Below, in pieces: positions 22,204 through 28,807 of a stretch of 28,807 nt of DNA. Location of the stretch: assembly GCA_002420015.1 (NCBI GenBank), contig DIHF01000017.1, positions 22,784-51,590 on the forward strand. The letters run 5' to 3'. This DNA comes from Micavibrio sp. UBA5703. GTDB lineage: Bacteria > Pseudomonadota > Alphaproteobacteria > Micavibrionales > Micavibrionaceae. The position numbers and the translations under genes are program-made. Positions within the stretch are counted from its first letter, which is position 1, and each line of letters begins with the position of its first letter. The notes under the pieces are model-generated. The model did no database searches. It was not told where the DNA came from and saw nothing but the letters and a program-made list of their open reading frames with translations.

Positions 22204-25125
22204 ATGACCAAACACAGTAAAGGAAATAGCATCAGATCGCTGCGGCTTGCTTTTGGCTTGCTTCTGGCTGGATTTCTTTGCCTTTCCTGGCCCATGAAAA
22301 GCCTCCACGCACAACAGGATAACGAGCCGGTGGAGTACATCTTCAAGGTCATGATGCCCCCGAACTGGCGAATTGCCGAGGCCATTTTTGCCTATGAGCA
22401 TAACGGGCATTACTACCTTCCGATCATAGAACTCTCAAAAGGCTTTGAATTCTTTGTCGAGGCCGAGCCGGATAGGCAATATGTGCAGGGTTTCGCTTCG
22501 GTGGAGGAAAATAGTTACACAATCGACGGCGATCGTCATGAAATTACCATAAAAGGGAACAGGGAGTCGATTGACGAAAGTGCCATTCTAAATTCCGACC
22601 TTCTGGCGACGGACGACATTTACGTCGAGATGGAATTGCTGAACAAAATCTGGCCCGTCCAGATGCAGATCGATCTGTCCAGCATCGCCATCATGGTCGA
22701 AGCCGAGGAGGATCTTTCCTTCATCCGGCGCCGGGAGCGTGAAAAAAACCGCACGATGGCAGAATCGCGCAAGGAGATAGCAGAGAAAGAAAAAGTAGAA
22801 TTGCCGTTCAGGAAAAATCCACATGAGATTTTTGGCAAGCCTGTGATCGATTATCAGGCCACTTACCGGCATGACAGGAACTCGGGCGAATATTCGGGCG
22901 ACAATATCTTTTCCGGCCGTCAGCAGGTTCTGGGCATGATCGCCGATTATTCGACGAGCTTTACGCTGGATGACGGGAGATTCAGGCGGCCTGAGAGCGC
23001 ACGCCTGAAATTCGAACGCAGGTCACCGGGCAAGGAATATGTCGTTCCCGGCATCAGGGGCTTTGAAGGGGGCGACATCAGCATCAGGCAGCGTGACCTG
23101 ATTTCAAACACGGAAGGCGGGCGGGGTATTCTTATCACGAACGATTCACGCGACCCCAGCAACGAATTCGACCGTATCACGATTCAGGGAACGGGGCCGC
23201 CGGGCTGGGAAATAGAACTTTATAACAACGATGAAATCATGGAGTTTTCCGTCGTTCCCGATGACGGGGAATATACCTTTAACGATATCGTCCTGAGCCA
23301 CGGCAACAACCAGATAAAACTTCTCTTTTTCGGGCCGCAGGGACAGGTGCGCGAAGAAACGCGCAGCTACAACGCAGGCGGCAATATGCGTTCGCCGGGC
23401 GAATTTACCTATAGTGCAGGAATGCTGGATTTAGAGCGTGAATTTATCCCGCTAAGCGATGAACCTTCTACGGACCCGGAGGGCATCGTAAAAACGGGCA
23501 ATGTGGCTTACGGGATTAGTCGTTGGCTGACAGCCTTTGCCAGTTTCACGACGATCCCGCTTCAGGACAAGCGGCACGATTACATGACCGCTGGCGTTTC
23601 TGCCAGTACGCCGATAGGACTTGCCGAAGCGGAAGTCTACAAGGACAAGGTCAGCGGAAACGCCATTGATCTGAAGATGATTACCAGCCTGTTCGGCATA
23701 AGGCTGAATACGCGGGCGGGCATTTATAACGGGCTTGAAAGTACGGATTCGGGATTTGACAGCAATGCCAAGTCCTTTGAAACGGAGATTCAGGCCAACA
23801 AAAACACCAAGATCTTTTCAATCCCGATGGGGCTGCGTTTCAACGTTCTGCATACCGAGCGTGAAAACAACGACAAATCGACAACGATCGACTTTGCCAG
23901 AAGCTTTAGCCGCAAGGGTTTGCGTGTAACGCATTCCGACACAATCCGCCTGGATGATGGCAGGCACGAGCAGACGACAGGCTCTATCGTGACAACGTGG
24001 CGGGAAGGCCCGTGGCAGCTTCGCGGCGGGTTCAATTATGCGCTGTTTCCTGAAAAAGAACTCAGCTCTGCTAATGCGCAGGTGCGCTACAATACCAAGA
24101 ATGACGTTATTATGGCGCTGAACCTCAATCATAACTTTGCAAATTCCATCTACGGAATCGGCACGCAGATAGGCTATGACTTCAAAAGGTTTTTGGGGAC
24201 TTTCGAAGCCGATTATGAGCGCGAGCGGGGATGGGAGTTCATCGTGCGCGCGTCAACCTCGTTGCATTCATTGACGCCAGACAGGTCGTTTACTTTCGAC
24301 AGCAAGTCGCGCCGCACTTACGCGCCGATTTTCGGCAAGGCCTATCTCGACAAGGATGAAGACGGTGAATTCGATGAAGGAACGGATCAACCGCTTGAAG
24401 GGGTCAAGCTTCTTGTCGGCGGCGGTAGCGGCAGTAGAGAAGGATCGGATGAAAACGGCAACCTTGTGGCGAACGGACCGCATAACGAAAAAGTCAACAT
24501 TGAGATCGATCCCAAGAGCCTTTCCGATCCTTATTATGTTCCCGGCCCCGGCGGGTTTAGCACCGTTCCGCTTTATGGCGGGGTTATTGAAGCGGCCTTC
24601 CCGGTTGTCGAGACGGGAGCTATTGAAGGTACGGTTTTCCGTGCCTCTAATGGAAGGGCGGTCACGGGAATGGATCTGGAGCTTGTAAACGAGAAGGGTG
24701 AAACTGTCATGACGGTGGAAACCGCCTTCGACGGGTATTATACCTTCGAGTTTGTCCCGAGCGGCACCTACAGCATCCGCCCGGCGGCGGCGCATAATGT
24801 AACGCTTGCCGACAATCACGTTACCCTTACGCCGGAAGAGCTGTTTGCCTACGGGAACGATTTGTATCTTGAAGATGGGGCGGGGCCGGGTGCTTCTCAG
24901 GATGTTTATGGCCCGGAACTTCAAGACGACGAATTCATTCCTTCGGACGAAGAAGTCGTTGAGGGTGTTTATGGCCCGGTGCCTTCCGAAGGTGCAACCG
25001 GCGAAGAGGAGCCGGTGTCGCCTGAAGAAGGAGTCGATGAAGAAATTGAAGATGTTTACGGCCCTGTTATGCCACCGTCTGCCGGGTTTGTGGAAAGTGA
25101 AGAGGGCGCTGTCGACAACGAATAG
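22204..25125 (+). CDS. Usher-like outer-membrane protein with regulatory-like domain and acidic VYGP tail
   Basis: 973 residues from ATG at 22204; a GTG at 22180 would add eight, and neither has a good ribosome site. A signal peptide (LRLAFGLLLAGFLCLSW, cleavage near SLHA) is followed by an N-terminal domain (about 35-210). A long region of alternating beta-strand character follows (about 215-700), as expected for an outer-membrane barrel. Within it TIQGTGPPGWEIELYNN, YTFNDIVLSHGNNQIKLLFFGPQG and RGFEGGDISIRQRDL recall the plug/E-set part of usher-type translocons. Then come DKDEDGEFDEGTDQPLEGVKLLVG (EF-like SdrD/usher C-terminal style), a carboxypeptidase-regulatory-like fold (about 805-865: GAIEGTVFRASNGRAVTGMDLEL) and an acidic tail with three VYGP repeats. 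It would secrete and assemble DUF4402 subunits. It lacks recognisable classic PapC signatures, so 'usher-like' is the safe name. Confidence 0.8.
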   Translation: MTKHSKGNSIRSLRLAFGLLLAGFLCLSWPMKSLHAQQDNEPVEYIFKVMMPPNWRIAEAIFAYEHNGHYYLPIIELSKGFEFFVEAEPDRQYVQGFASVEENSYTIDGDRHEITIKGNRESIDESAILNSDLLATDDIYVEMELLNKIWPVQMQIDLSSIAIMVEAEEDLSFIRRREREKNRTMAESRKEIAEKEKVELPFRKNPHEIFGKPVIDYQATYRHDRNSGEYSGDNIFSGRQQVLGMIADYSTSFTLDDGRFRRPESARLKFERRSPGKEYVVPGIRGFEGGDISIRQRDLISNTEGGRGILITNDSRDPSNEFDRITIQGTGPPGWEIELYNNDEIMEFSVVPDDGEYTFNDIVLSHGNNQIKLLFFGPQGQVREETRSYNAGGNMRSPGEFTYSAGMLDLEREFIPLSDEPSTDPEGIVKTGNVAYGISRWLTAFASFTTIPLQDKRHDYMTAGVSASTPIGLAEAEVYKDKVSGNAIDLKMITSLFGIRLNTRAGIYNGLESTDSGFDSNAKSFETEIQANKNTKIFSIPMGLRFNVLHTERENNDKSTTIDFARSFSRKGLRVTHSDTIRLDDGRHEQTTGSIVTTWREGPWQLRGGFNYALFPEKELSSANAQVRYNTKNDVIMALNLNHNFANSIYGIGTQIGYDFKRFLGTFEADYERERGWEFIVRASTSLHSLTPDRSFTFDSKSRRTYAPIFGKAYLDKDEDGEFDEGTDQPLEGVKLLVGGGSGSREGSDENGNLVANGPHNEKVNIEIDPKSLSDPYYVPGPGGFSTVPLYGGVIEAAFPVVETGAIEGTVFRASNGRAVTGMDLELVNEKGETVMTVETAFDGYYTFEFVPSGTYSIRPAAAHNVTLADNHVTLTPEELFAYGNDLYLEDGAGPGASQDVYGPELQDDEFIPSDEEVVEGVYGPVPSEGATGEEEPVSPEEGVDEEIEDVYGPVMPPSAGFVESEEGAVDNE

Positions 25126-25205
25126 GCGGGCGCCTGTCCCTATGGTAATTAAGGGTTTTTATCTATATTATCCAAAGCAATAATTTCGAGGTTTTGGGGC
25201 CAATC

Positions 25206-25763
25206 ATGAAAGATGCTCTCCTTGTCATCGCAATGAAGGAAGAGAGTCAGGATGTTTTTGACGGCTACCGTGTTCTGCATAGCGGGATCGGCAAGGTCAA
25301 TGCTGCCTATGCCCTGACACGCGCATTGCAGGAAAAACGTCCTTCTGTGGTGGTGAATATGGGTACAGCCGGAAGCCGCAAGCACAAGCCCGGCACGATT
25401 GTAAACTGCACATCGTTTATCCAGCGCGACATGGATGTTACGGCTCTGGGGTTTGAAATGTACAAGACGCCATTTTCGGATACGCCTGTTACCGTACATT
25501 ACGGGCAGCGCGCCGAAATTTTCCCGGAGGGCGTTTGCGGCACGGGCGATAATTTTGCCGCAACGGAACAATCGGCGGCCTTTGACGTTGTCGATATGGA
25601 GGCTTATGCTCTGGCCTATATCTGTCAGAAGGAGTCCGTGCCGTTTCTATGTCTGAAATATATTTCCGACGGTGCCGACGGCGATGCCGGAGAAGACTGG
25701 AACGCCGCGCTGCACAGAACGGCTGAGAAATTGAAGGAAGCTTTGGAAAGGATCGATCTATGA
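25206..25763 (+). CDS. Nucleosidase of the MTA/SAH nucleosidase (PNP/UDP) superfamily
   Basis: 185 residues; ATG at 25206 chosen over the TTG at 25194, with GGGG about 6 bases upstream. The fold markers are MKDALLVIAMKEES with the acidic residue at about 12 that activates water in MTAN, the ribose/phosphate-site glycines in NMGTAGS, CGTGDNFA, the VDMEAYALA motif with the Met-Glu pair that binds the ribose, and an Asp in KYISDGADGD matching the catalytic base. It would hydrolyse the N-glycosidic bond of methylthioadenosine, S-adenosylhomocysteine or a related nucleoside. It is about 45 residues shorter than E. coli MTAN, so its substrate is open. The stop overlaps the next gene (ATGA). Confidence 0.87.
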   Translation: MKDALLVIAMKEESQDVFDGYRVLHSGIGKVNAAYALTRALQEKRPSVVVNMGTAGSRKHKPGTIVNCTSFIQRDMDVTALGFEMYKTPFSDTPVTVHYGQRAEIFPEGVCGTGDNFAATEQSAAFDVVDMEAYALAYICQKESVPFLCLKYISDGADGDAGEDWNAALHRTAEKLKEALERIDL

Positions 25764-26470
25764 AATGGTTGCTGGTTCTTGTGACTATAGTGGCTTCCGC
25801 AGTTGGTGGCGCGGCGGCGTATTACTATCTTGGCCATGCGAAAGAACAGCCGATGACCATTGTGGCGCAGCCTGATGTCCGGCCGGAAACCGCGGCAAGC
25901 GAAACGCCTGTAAACGACCCGCCCGCCCAAGAGCCGGGCATAGAGAAAAAATTTGAAACTCTCCTGAATGACCTTTTGAAGAATGTAAGCGGGCAGATGG
26001 CGGAATACAAAAATCAGCGCAAGATTCTTGTCGAGGCCGTAAAGCCGGTTAATCTCCGCTCGCCGGCGTATGTGAAGGAAAACCACACCTTGGTTCAAAG
26101 TGTTGCGGCGGAATTGCGGCAGAAAATGGATGCACTAATGCAGGTTTTCTCCCAGACCGGGACAGAGGTGGAATCGCTTGTATCGACGCAGGATTCTGAA
26201 ACGCGTGATTCCGTTCTGGCTAAATGGAAGGCAATGGAGAATGAGCAGGTTGGAAAATACATTTCCTTTTTTGAGGGCGAGGAAGAAGATATTCGGGCCT
26301 ATGAGGCGTTGATTTCTTTTCTCAATGAAACGGCTTCGGATTTTGAGGTCGATCTGGAAAATGACAGGATCACCTACAAAAGCCCGGAAAACGAGGCCAG
26401 GTATCAGGAGCTTCTGGCGGCCACCCAGAAACCCGCAGAAAATCAGGAAGAAGCTGTTAAAACCCCATAA
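25760..26470 (+). CDS. Membrane-anchored helical protein, unknown
   Basis: 236 residues. An uncleaved N-terminal helix (WLLVLVTIVASAVGGAAAYYYL) anchors it, or it is a signal anchor. A Pro/Glu/Thr linker (about 30-60) leads to a long charged, helix-rich region (about 60-215; LLNDLLKNVSGQMAEYKNQRKILVEAV, AELRQKMDALMQVF) that may form a coiled coil facing the periplasm. No family is recognised. Its ATG overlaps the nucleosidase stop by 4 bases, indicating coupling. It is followed 42 bases later by a response regulator gene. Confidence 0.8.
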   Translation: MKWLLVLVTIVASAVGGAAAYYYLGHAKEQPMTIVAQPDVRPETAASETPVNDPPAQEPGIEKKFETLLNDLLKNVSGQMAEYKNQRKILVEAVKPVNLRSPAYVKENHTLVQSVAAELRQKMDALMQVFSQTGTEVESLVSTQDSETRDSVLAKWKAMENEQVGKYISFFEGEEEDIRAYEALISFLNETASDFEVDLENDRITYKSPENEARYQELLAATQKPAENQEEAVKTP

Positions 26471-26512
26471 TTCCGCTTTTTGACGGGGCTGCTGACCTGC
26501 TATTCTGGGGTC

Positions 26513-27088
26513 ATGTCAGTCCTGTTTACCGAGCCGCCAAAACCTTACGATCTCAGCAATTTTACGGTGCTGCTGGTCGAAGATTCCGAATACATGTCCG
26601 CGCTGATGTGCTCGATGCTCAAAGCATTCGGTGTCGGCGATATTCTGACCTGCAGGAACGCCAACGAGGCGATCGGGATTATAACCATCACGCAGGCCCG
26701 CAAGAAAAGCCGCTTTGTCACGGATATTGATATTGTCGTCACGGACTGGCTGATGCCGGGTGGGTCGGGCGAAGAGCTGATCGACTGGATACGTTCGCAC
26801 GAGGACGATGCGGTTCGCTTCATGCCGATTATTCTCGTCAGCGCCTATACCACGGAAAAAGTCATTGCTATGGCGCGTGACCACGGGGCCAATGAATCCA
26901 TGGTCAAGCCGTTATCGGCAAAAGGGCTGGCCTCGCGCATCTGTACGGTGATCGACAATCCAAGGCCGTTTATTCAGGCGCCGGGATTTTTTGGCCCGGA
27001 CCGCCGCAGGCAACAAATGGTTTGGCCGGGACTTGATCGGCGCAAAACAGAGCCAAGAGAACTCAAGGTGTACGATGAAAAACTCTGA
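26513..27088 (+). CDS. Receiver-domain response regulator (CheY-like)
   Basis: 191 residues; ATG at 26513 gives the natural start MSVLFTEPPKPYDLSNFTVLLVEDS. The receiver domain spans about 17-145 with the acidic pair E23/D24, the phospho-acceptor D78 in VVTDWLMPGGSGEEL, the switch Ser in ILVSAYTTEK, and the invariant Lys in SMVKPLSAKGL. Beyond it are only about 45 residues (FFGPDRRRQQMVWPGLDRRKTE), a basic tail with no DNA-binding domain, so output is likely by protein contact. It overlaps the HPt-like gene by 14 bases, which points to a phosphorelay pair. No histidine kinase is in the window. Confidence 0.93.
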   Translation: MSVLFTEPPKPYDLSNFTVLLVEDSEYMSALMCSMLKAFGVGDILTCRNANEAIGIITITQARKKSRFVTDIDIVVTDWLMPGGSGEELIDWIRSHEDDAVRFMPIILVSAYTTEKVIAMARDHGANESMVKPLSAKGLASRICTVIDNPRPFIQAPGFFGPDRRRQQMVWPGLDRRKTEPRELKVYDEKL

Positions 27089-27587
27089 TAAAAAAGAAAA
27101 AGGCATAAAGGTTTTTAAGCGCATCAATCGCCTGAAGATAAGGTTGGGCCGCGAGAATGACGCGCGCCCCGGCCATATCGATGAAAAGGCCGTCGATGAA
27201 GCACAGGCCATGATTGCTACGCTATGTTCTCAATGCCCCAATGCTATTGGCGGTTATCTGGGCGAACTGGCCAAGCTCTGGAAGGAAATGCGCGATATGC
27301 CGGAATCGCCCGAGCGCGAGAATGTTTCAAAGTCCATTTTTACGCTGGCTCATGAAATCAAGGATATCGGGGCGATGTGCGGCTATGATTTGACGGCGTA
27401 TTTCGCGGAGTCCTTGCGCGATTACATTTTTGAGACGGAGCTTAATCTTGACGCCCAGCGTGTCATCATTCAGGCGCATCTGGACGCCATGCAGGTTGCC
27501 TTCAAGCAGGGCGCGCAGGAGACAGACGGCCCCATGGCGGAGGAGCTTAAAAGGGTGGTCAAAATCGCGATCGAAAAGTATAGCTGA
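27075..27587 (+). CDS. HPt-like phosphotransfer protein
   Basis: 170 residues from ATG at 27075 (AAGG 6 bases upstream), overlapping the response regulator end by 14 bases. All-helical by composition. The segment KSIFTLAHEIKDIGAMCGYDLTAYFAESLRDYI matches the histidine phosphotransfer pattern (aH-x-[IL]-K-x-x-x-x-x-x-G ... L), with H93 as the likely phospho-acceptor and K96 next to it. In HPt proteins this helix lies in a four-helix bundle. The basic N-terminus (about 1-28: KKEKGIKVFKRINRLKIRLGR) is unusual and might bind membrane or nucleic acid. Assignment rests on the motif and on its neighbour. Confidence 0.7.
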   Translation: MKNSDKKEKGIKVFKRINRLKIRLGRENDARPGHIDEKAVDEAQAMIATLCSQCPNAIGGYLGELAKLWKEMRDMPESPERENVSKSIFTLAHEIKDIGAMCGYDLTAYFAESLRDYIFETELNLDAQRVIIQAHLDAMQVAFKQGAQETDGPMAEELKRVVKIAIEKYS

Positions 27588-27589
27588 TT

Positions 27590-27835
27590 TTACGCGCCGA
27601 GCTTTTTATGCGATCCGTCGCAGAACGGCTTGTTCCCGGTATGCTTGCACATGCACAGCCACGCCTTGCCGGTTTTTTCCGCCGTGAACTTGTGGGAACG
27701 AAACTCAGTTCCCTTATGTGATCCATCGCAGAACGGCTGCGCCTGCGAGCGTCCGCAGGTGCAAAAATGGTAGAGCTTCCCCTCTTCAAGATCGACTTCG
27801 ACGGGTGCATTTCCGGCTATGACTGGCTTATTCAT
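27590..27835 (-). CDS. Double CDGSH iron-sulfur domain protein
   Basis: 81 residues containing two CDGSH motifs of the form C-x-C-x8-C-D-G-S-H: C25, C27, C36, H40 and C61, C63, C72, H76. Each would bind a [2Fe-2S] cluster with three Cys and one His ligand, as in mitoNEET-related proteins, and act in cluster or electron transfer. Two tandem motifs in a small soluble protein are typical of bacterial forms. A good ribosome site (AGGAAG) precedes the ATG. The gene is convergent with the HPt-like gene, with two bases between the stops. Confidence 0.95.
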   Translation of the reverse strand: MNKPVIAGNAPVEVDLEEGKLYHFCTCGRSQAQPFCDGSHKGTEFRSHKFTAEKTGKAWLCMCKHTGNKPFCDGSHKKLGA

Positions 27836-27940
27836 CAGACTTCCTTATTTTTTTACATACCAAAGACAATCCGGTGTATCAGAAAAAACTTATTTTGAGA
27901 AGGGAGAAGGCTGTAATCCCCCGAAGGGGCAATATCTTCT

Positions 27941-28684
27941 CTATTGCCGTAGCAACCCGATTCCCGATTTTTCTTTTTTCTTGCTGTTCTGGATTTTTGC
28001 CATGGCCCGCGTTACGTCGATGAATATGGTGTATTCCCGGTTTGTTTTTGGGTCCCTTACCAGATGCATATTATAGGCGATGCGCCCTTCCTGGCGGGCT
28101 TCGGTGTTGATCAGCTTTAGGCCGAGATACGCAACCAGCATTGTTTCTTCATCTGCGGTATAAGTATGATAGGCGCTTGTCAGGGTTTTGCCGTCGCCGG
28201 AACCTATAATCACCTGTATTAGACCGTCCCTCATCCATCTGAAAAAACCGGGATCGCCAAAGCGCTTGTCTTCTCGCGCCAGGGCCAAAGCCTCCATGAT
28301 GATCCCGATATTACCCATGTGGTTGCTGACGATTTCCTCATAATTTTTTTTTGCTTGCTTTACAACTTCCTGATCTTTGCTGTTCGTGAGGTCATAGGCG
28401 CTTTTTAGAAGATCCTCGCGCAGCTTGTCGGTGACCGGATCGTACCAGCTTGTGCCGCTGTAATGCCTTCTGAATTTCTGGAAAGGAAAATTCTGGGGTT
28501 GGTATTTGTAGTATCTGACTGCCTGATCTGCGAGGCCACGGTAATGCGGGTCATTAATGTAGCTGCGGTCATCATACATAAGATCCAGAACAGGGCGGCC
28601 ATATTCCTGCGCCCTGGCGGTTTGCGGCAGAGTGGCCAGAAGCGTGAATGCTGTAACTGCAAGAACGACTGTCCGAAACATCAT
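27941..28684 (-). CDS. Exported protein of unknown function
   Basis: 247 residues (246 if the second ATG of ATGATG is used; GGGAGG directly abuts the first ATG, so the second is likelier to be used). A Sec signal peptide (VVLAVTAFTLLATLPQTARA) is cleaved after about residue 25. The mature part is rich in Tyr, Asp and Arg with a helical middle (LREDLLKSAYDLTNSKDQEVVKQAKKNYEEIV). It ends in basic residues (KIQNSKKKEKSGIG). I do not recognise the family. It is the only gene between CDGSH and tuf; its promoter must lie in the short gap upstream, after the tuf terminator. Confidence 0.82.
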   Translation of the reverse strand: MMFRTVVLAVTAFTLLATLPQTARAQEYGRPVLDLMYDDRSYINDPHYRGLADQAVRYYKYQPQNFPFQKFRRHYSGTSWYDPVTDKLREDLLKSAYDLTNSKDQEVVKQAKKNYEEIVSNHMGNIGIIMEALALAREDKRFGDPGFFRWMRDGLIQVIIGSGDGKTLTSAYHTYTADEETMLVAYLGLKLINTEARQEGRIAYNMHLVRDPKTNREYTIFIDVTRAMAKIQNSKKKEKSGIGLLRQ

Positions 28685-28723
28685 CCTCCCAGTCTAGCAT
28701 AAAAGCAGTTTTCTGAACCCGAT

Positions 28724-28758
28724 AAAAAAGGCCCCATCTCAATAAGACGGGGCCTTTT
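28724..28758 (-). terminator. Intrinsic terminator of tuf
   Basis: On the minus strand AAAAGGCCCCGTCT (28758-28745) pairs with AGATGGGGCCTTTTTT (28739-28724), with one mismatched pair, and the hairpin is followed by a run of T. It lies 25 bases past the tuf stop. The A tract on the other side would also let it act weakly in the plus direction. Confidence 0.88.
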
Positions 28759-28783
28759 AAATACTTAGTCCAAGCGTTGAGGG

Positions 28784-28807
28784 TTACTCAACAATCTTGC
28801 TGACGAC
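28784..28807 (-). CDS. tuf: Elongation factor Tu, 3' end only
   Basis: The last seven codons and the stop read VVSKIVE on the minus strand, the usual C-terminus of bacterial EF-Tu (...GAGVVSKI.E). The rest lies outside the window. The terminator placed just downstream is consistent with a highly expressed gene. Assignment rests on seven residues plus the terminator. Confidence 0.7.
   Translation of the reverse strand, partial: VVSKIVE

Noticed and set aside
22204..25125. TonB-dependent receptor
   Set aside because: There is no TonB box or plug signature, and the adjacent PapD-like chaperone and the ELYNN/FFGPQG segment favour an usher-type protein.
27918..27930. CCCC-GAA-GGGG hairpin as terminator of the exported-protein gene
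   Set aside because: The stem is only four to five base pairs and no T run follows on the minus strand.

Overview
The window reads as chromosomal DNA of an alphaproteobacterium of moderate GC content. Four things support this: an RNase E whose S1 domain is split by a long acidic insert and which ends in a Lys-rich GWW tail, a Usg-family protein (a family essentially confined to Alphaproteobacteria), a Cox15-type (class 2) heme A synthase, and an adrenodoxin-type ferredoxin. I cannot fix the genus; the gene mix would suit a little-studied lineage such as the Micavibrio-like or Rhodospirillales-like groups. No tRNA, rRNA, CRISPR array or insertion sequence is visible. The last bases hold the 3' end of tuf (EF-Tu) on the minus strand.

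Layout. 1-2.9 kb: RNase E, then a palindromic intergenic repeat. 2.9-4.8 kb (minus): an aminotransferase followed closely by a pilin-like membrane-anchored protein. 4.8-5.4 kb: a gene-poor stretch with a 42-residue membrane-peptide ORF, a foldable RNA segment and a very strong terminator. 5.4-7.1 kb: an exported protein and a GT4 glycosyltransferase. 7.1-11.4 kb: a second intergenic palindrome, a near-consensus promoter, a 1017-residue Pro-rich protein of unknown function and a smaller Pro/Ala-rich partner. 11.4-15.2 kb: conserved genes (ctaA, a membrane protein overlapping a ferredoxin, usg, rlmJ) and a small Cys-containing exported ORF.

15.2-25.1 kb is the most distinctive part. It holds three DUF4402-type exported proteins, a PapD-like periplasmic chaperone and a large usher-like outer-membrane protein. 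A TPR-sulfotransferase and a SET-domain (LSMT/SETD3-like) lysine methyltransferase lie among them. I read this as an unconventional chaperone-usher surface-fibre locus with DUF4402 proteins as candidate subunits. The usher carries a carboxypeptidase-regulatory-like fold and an acidic tail with three VYGP repeats. A role for the two modifying enzymes in this system is only inference.

25.2-27.6 kb is a compact plus-strand run: a short nucleosidase, a membrane-anchored helical protein, a receiver-only response regulator and an HPt-like protein, the last three joined by short or overlapping junctions. 27.6-28.8 kb (minus): a double-CDGSH iron-sulfur protein, an exported protein of unknown function, and tuf with its terminator.
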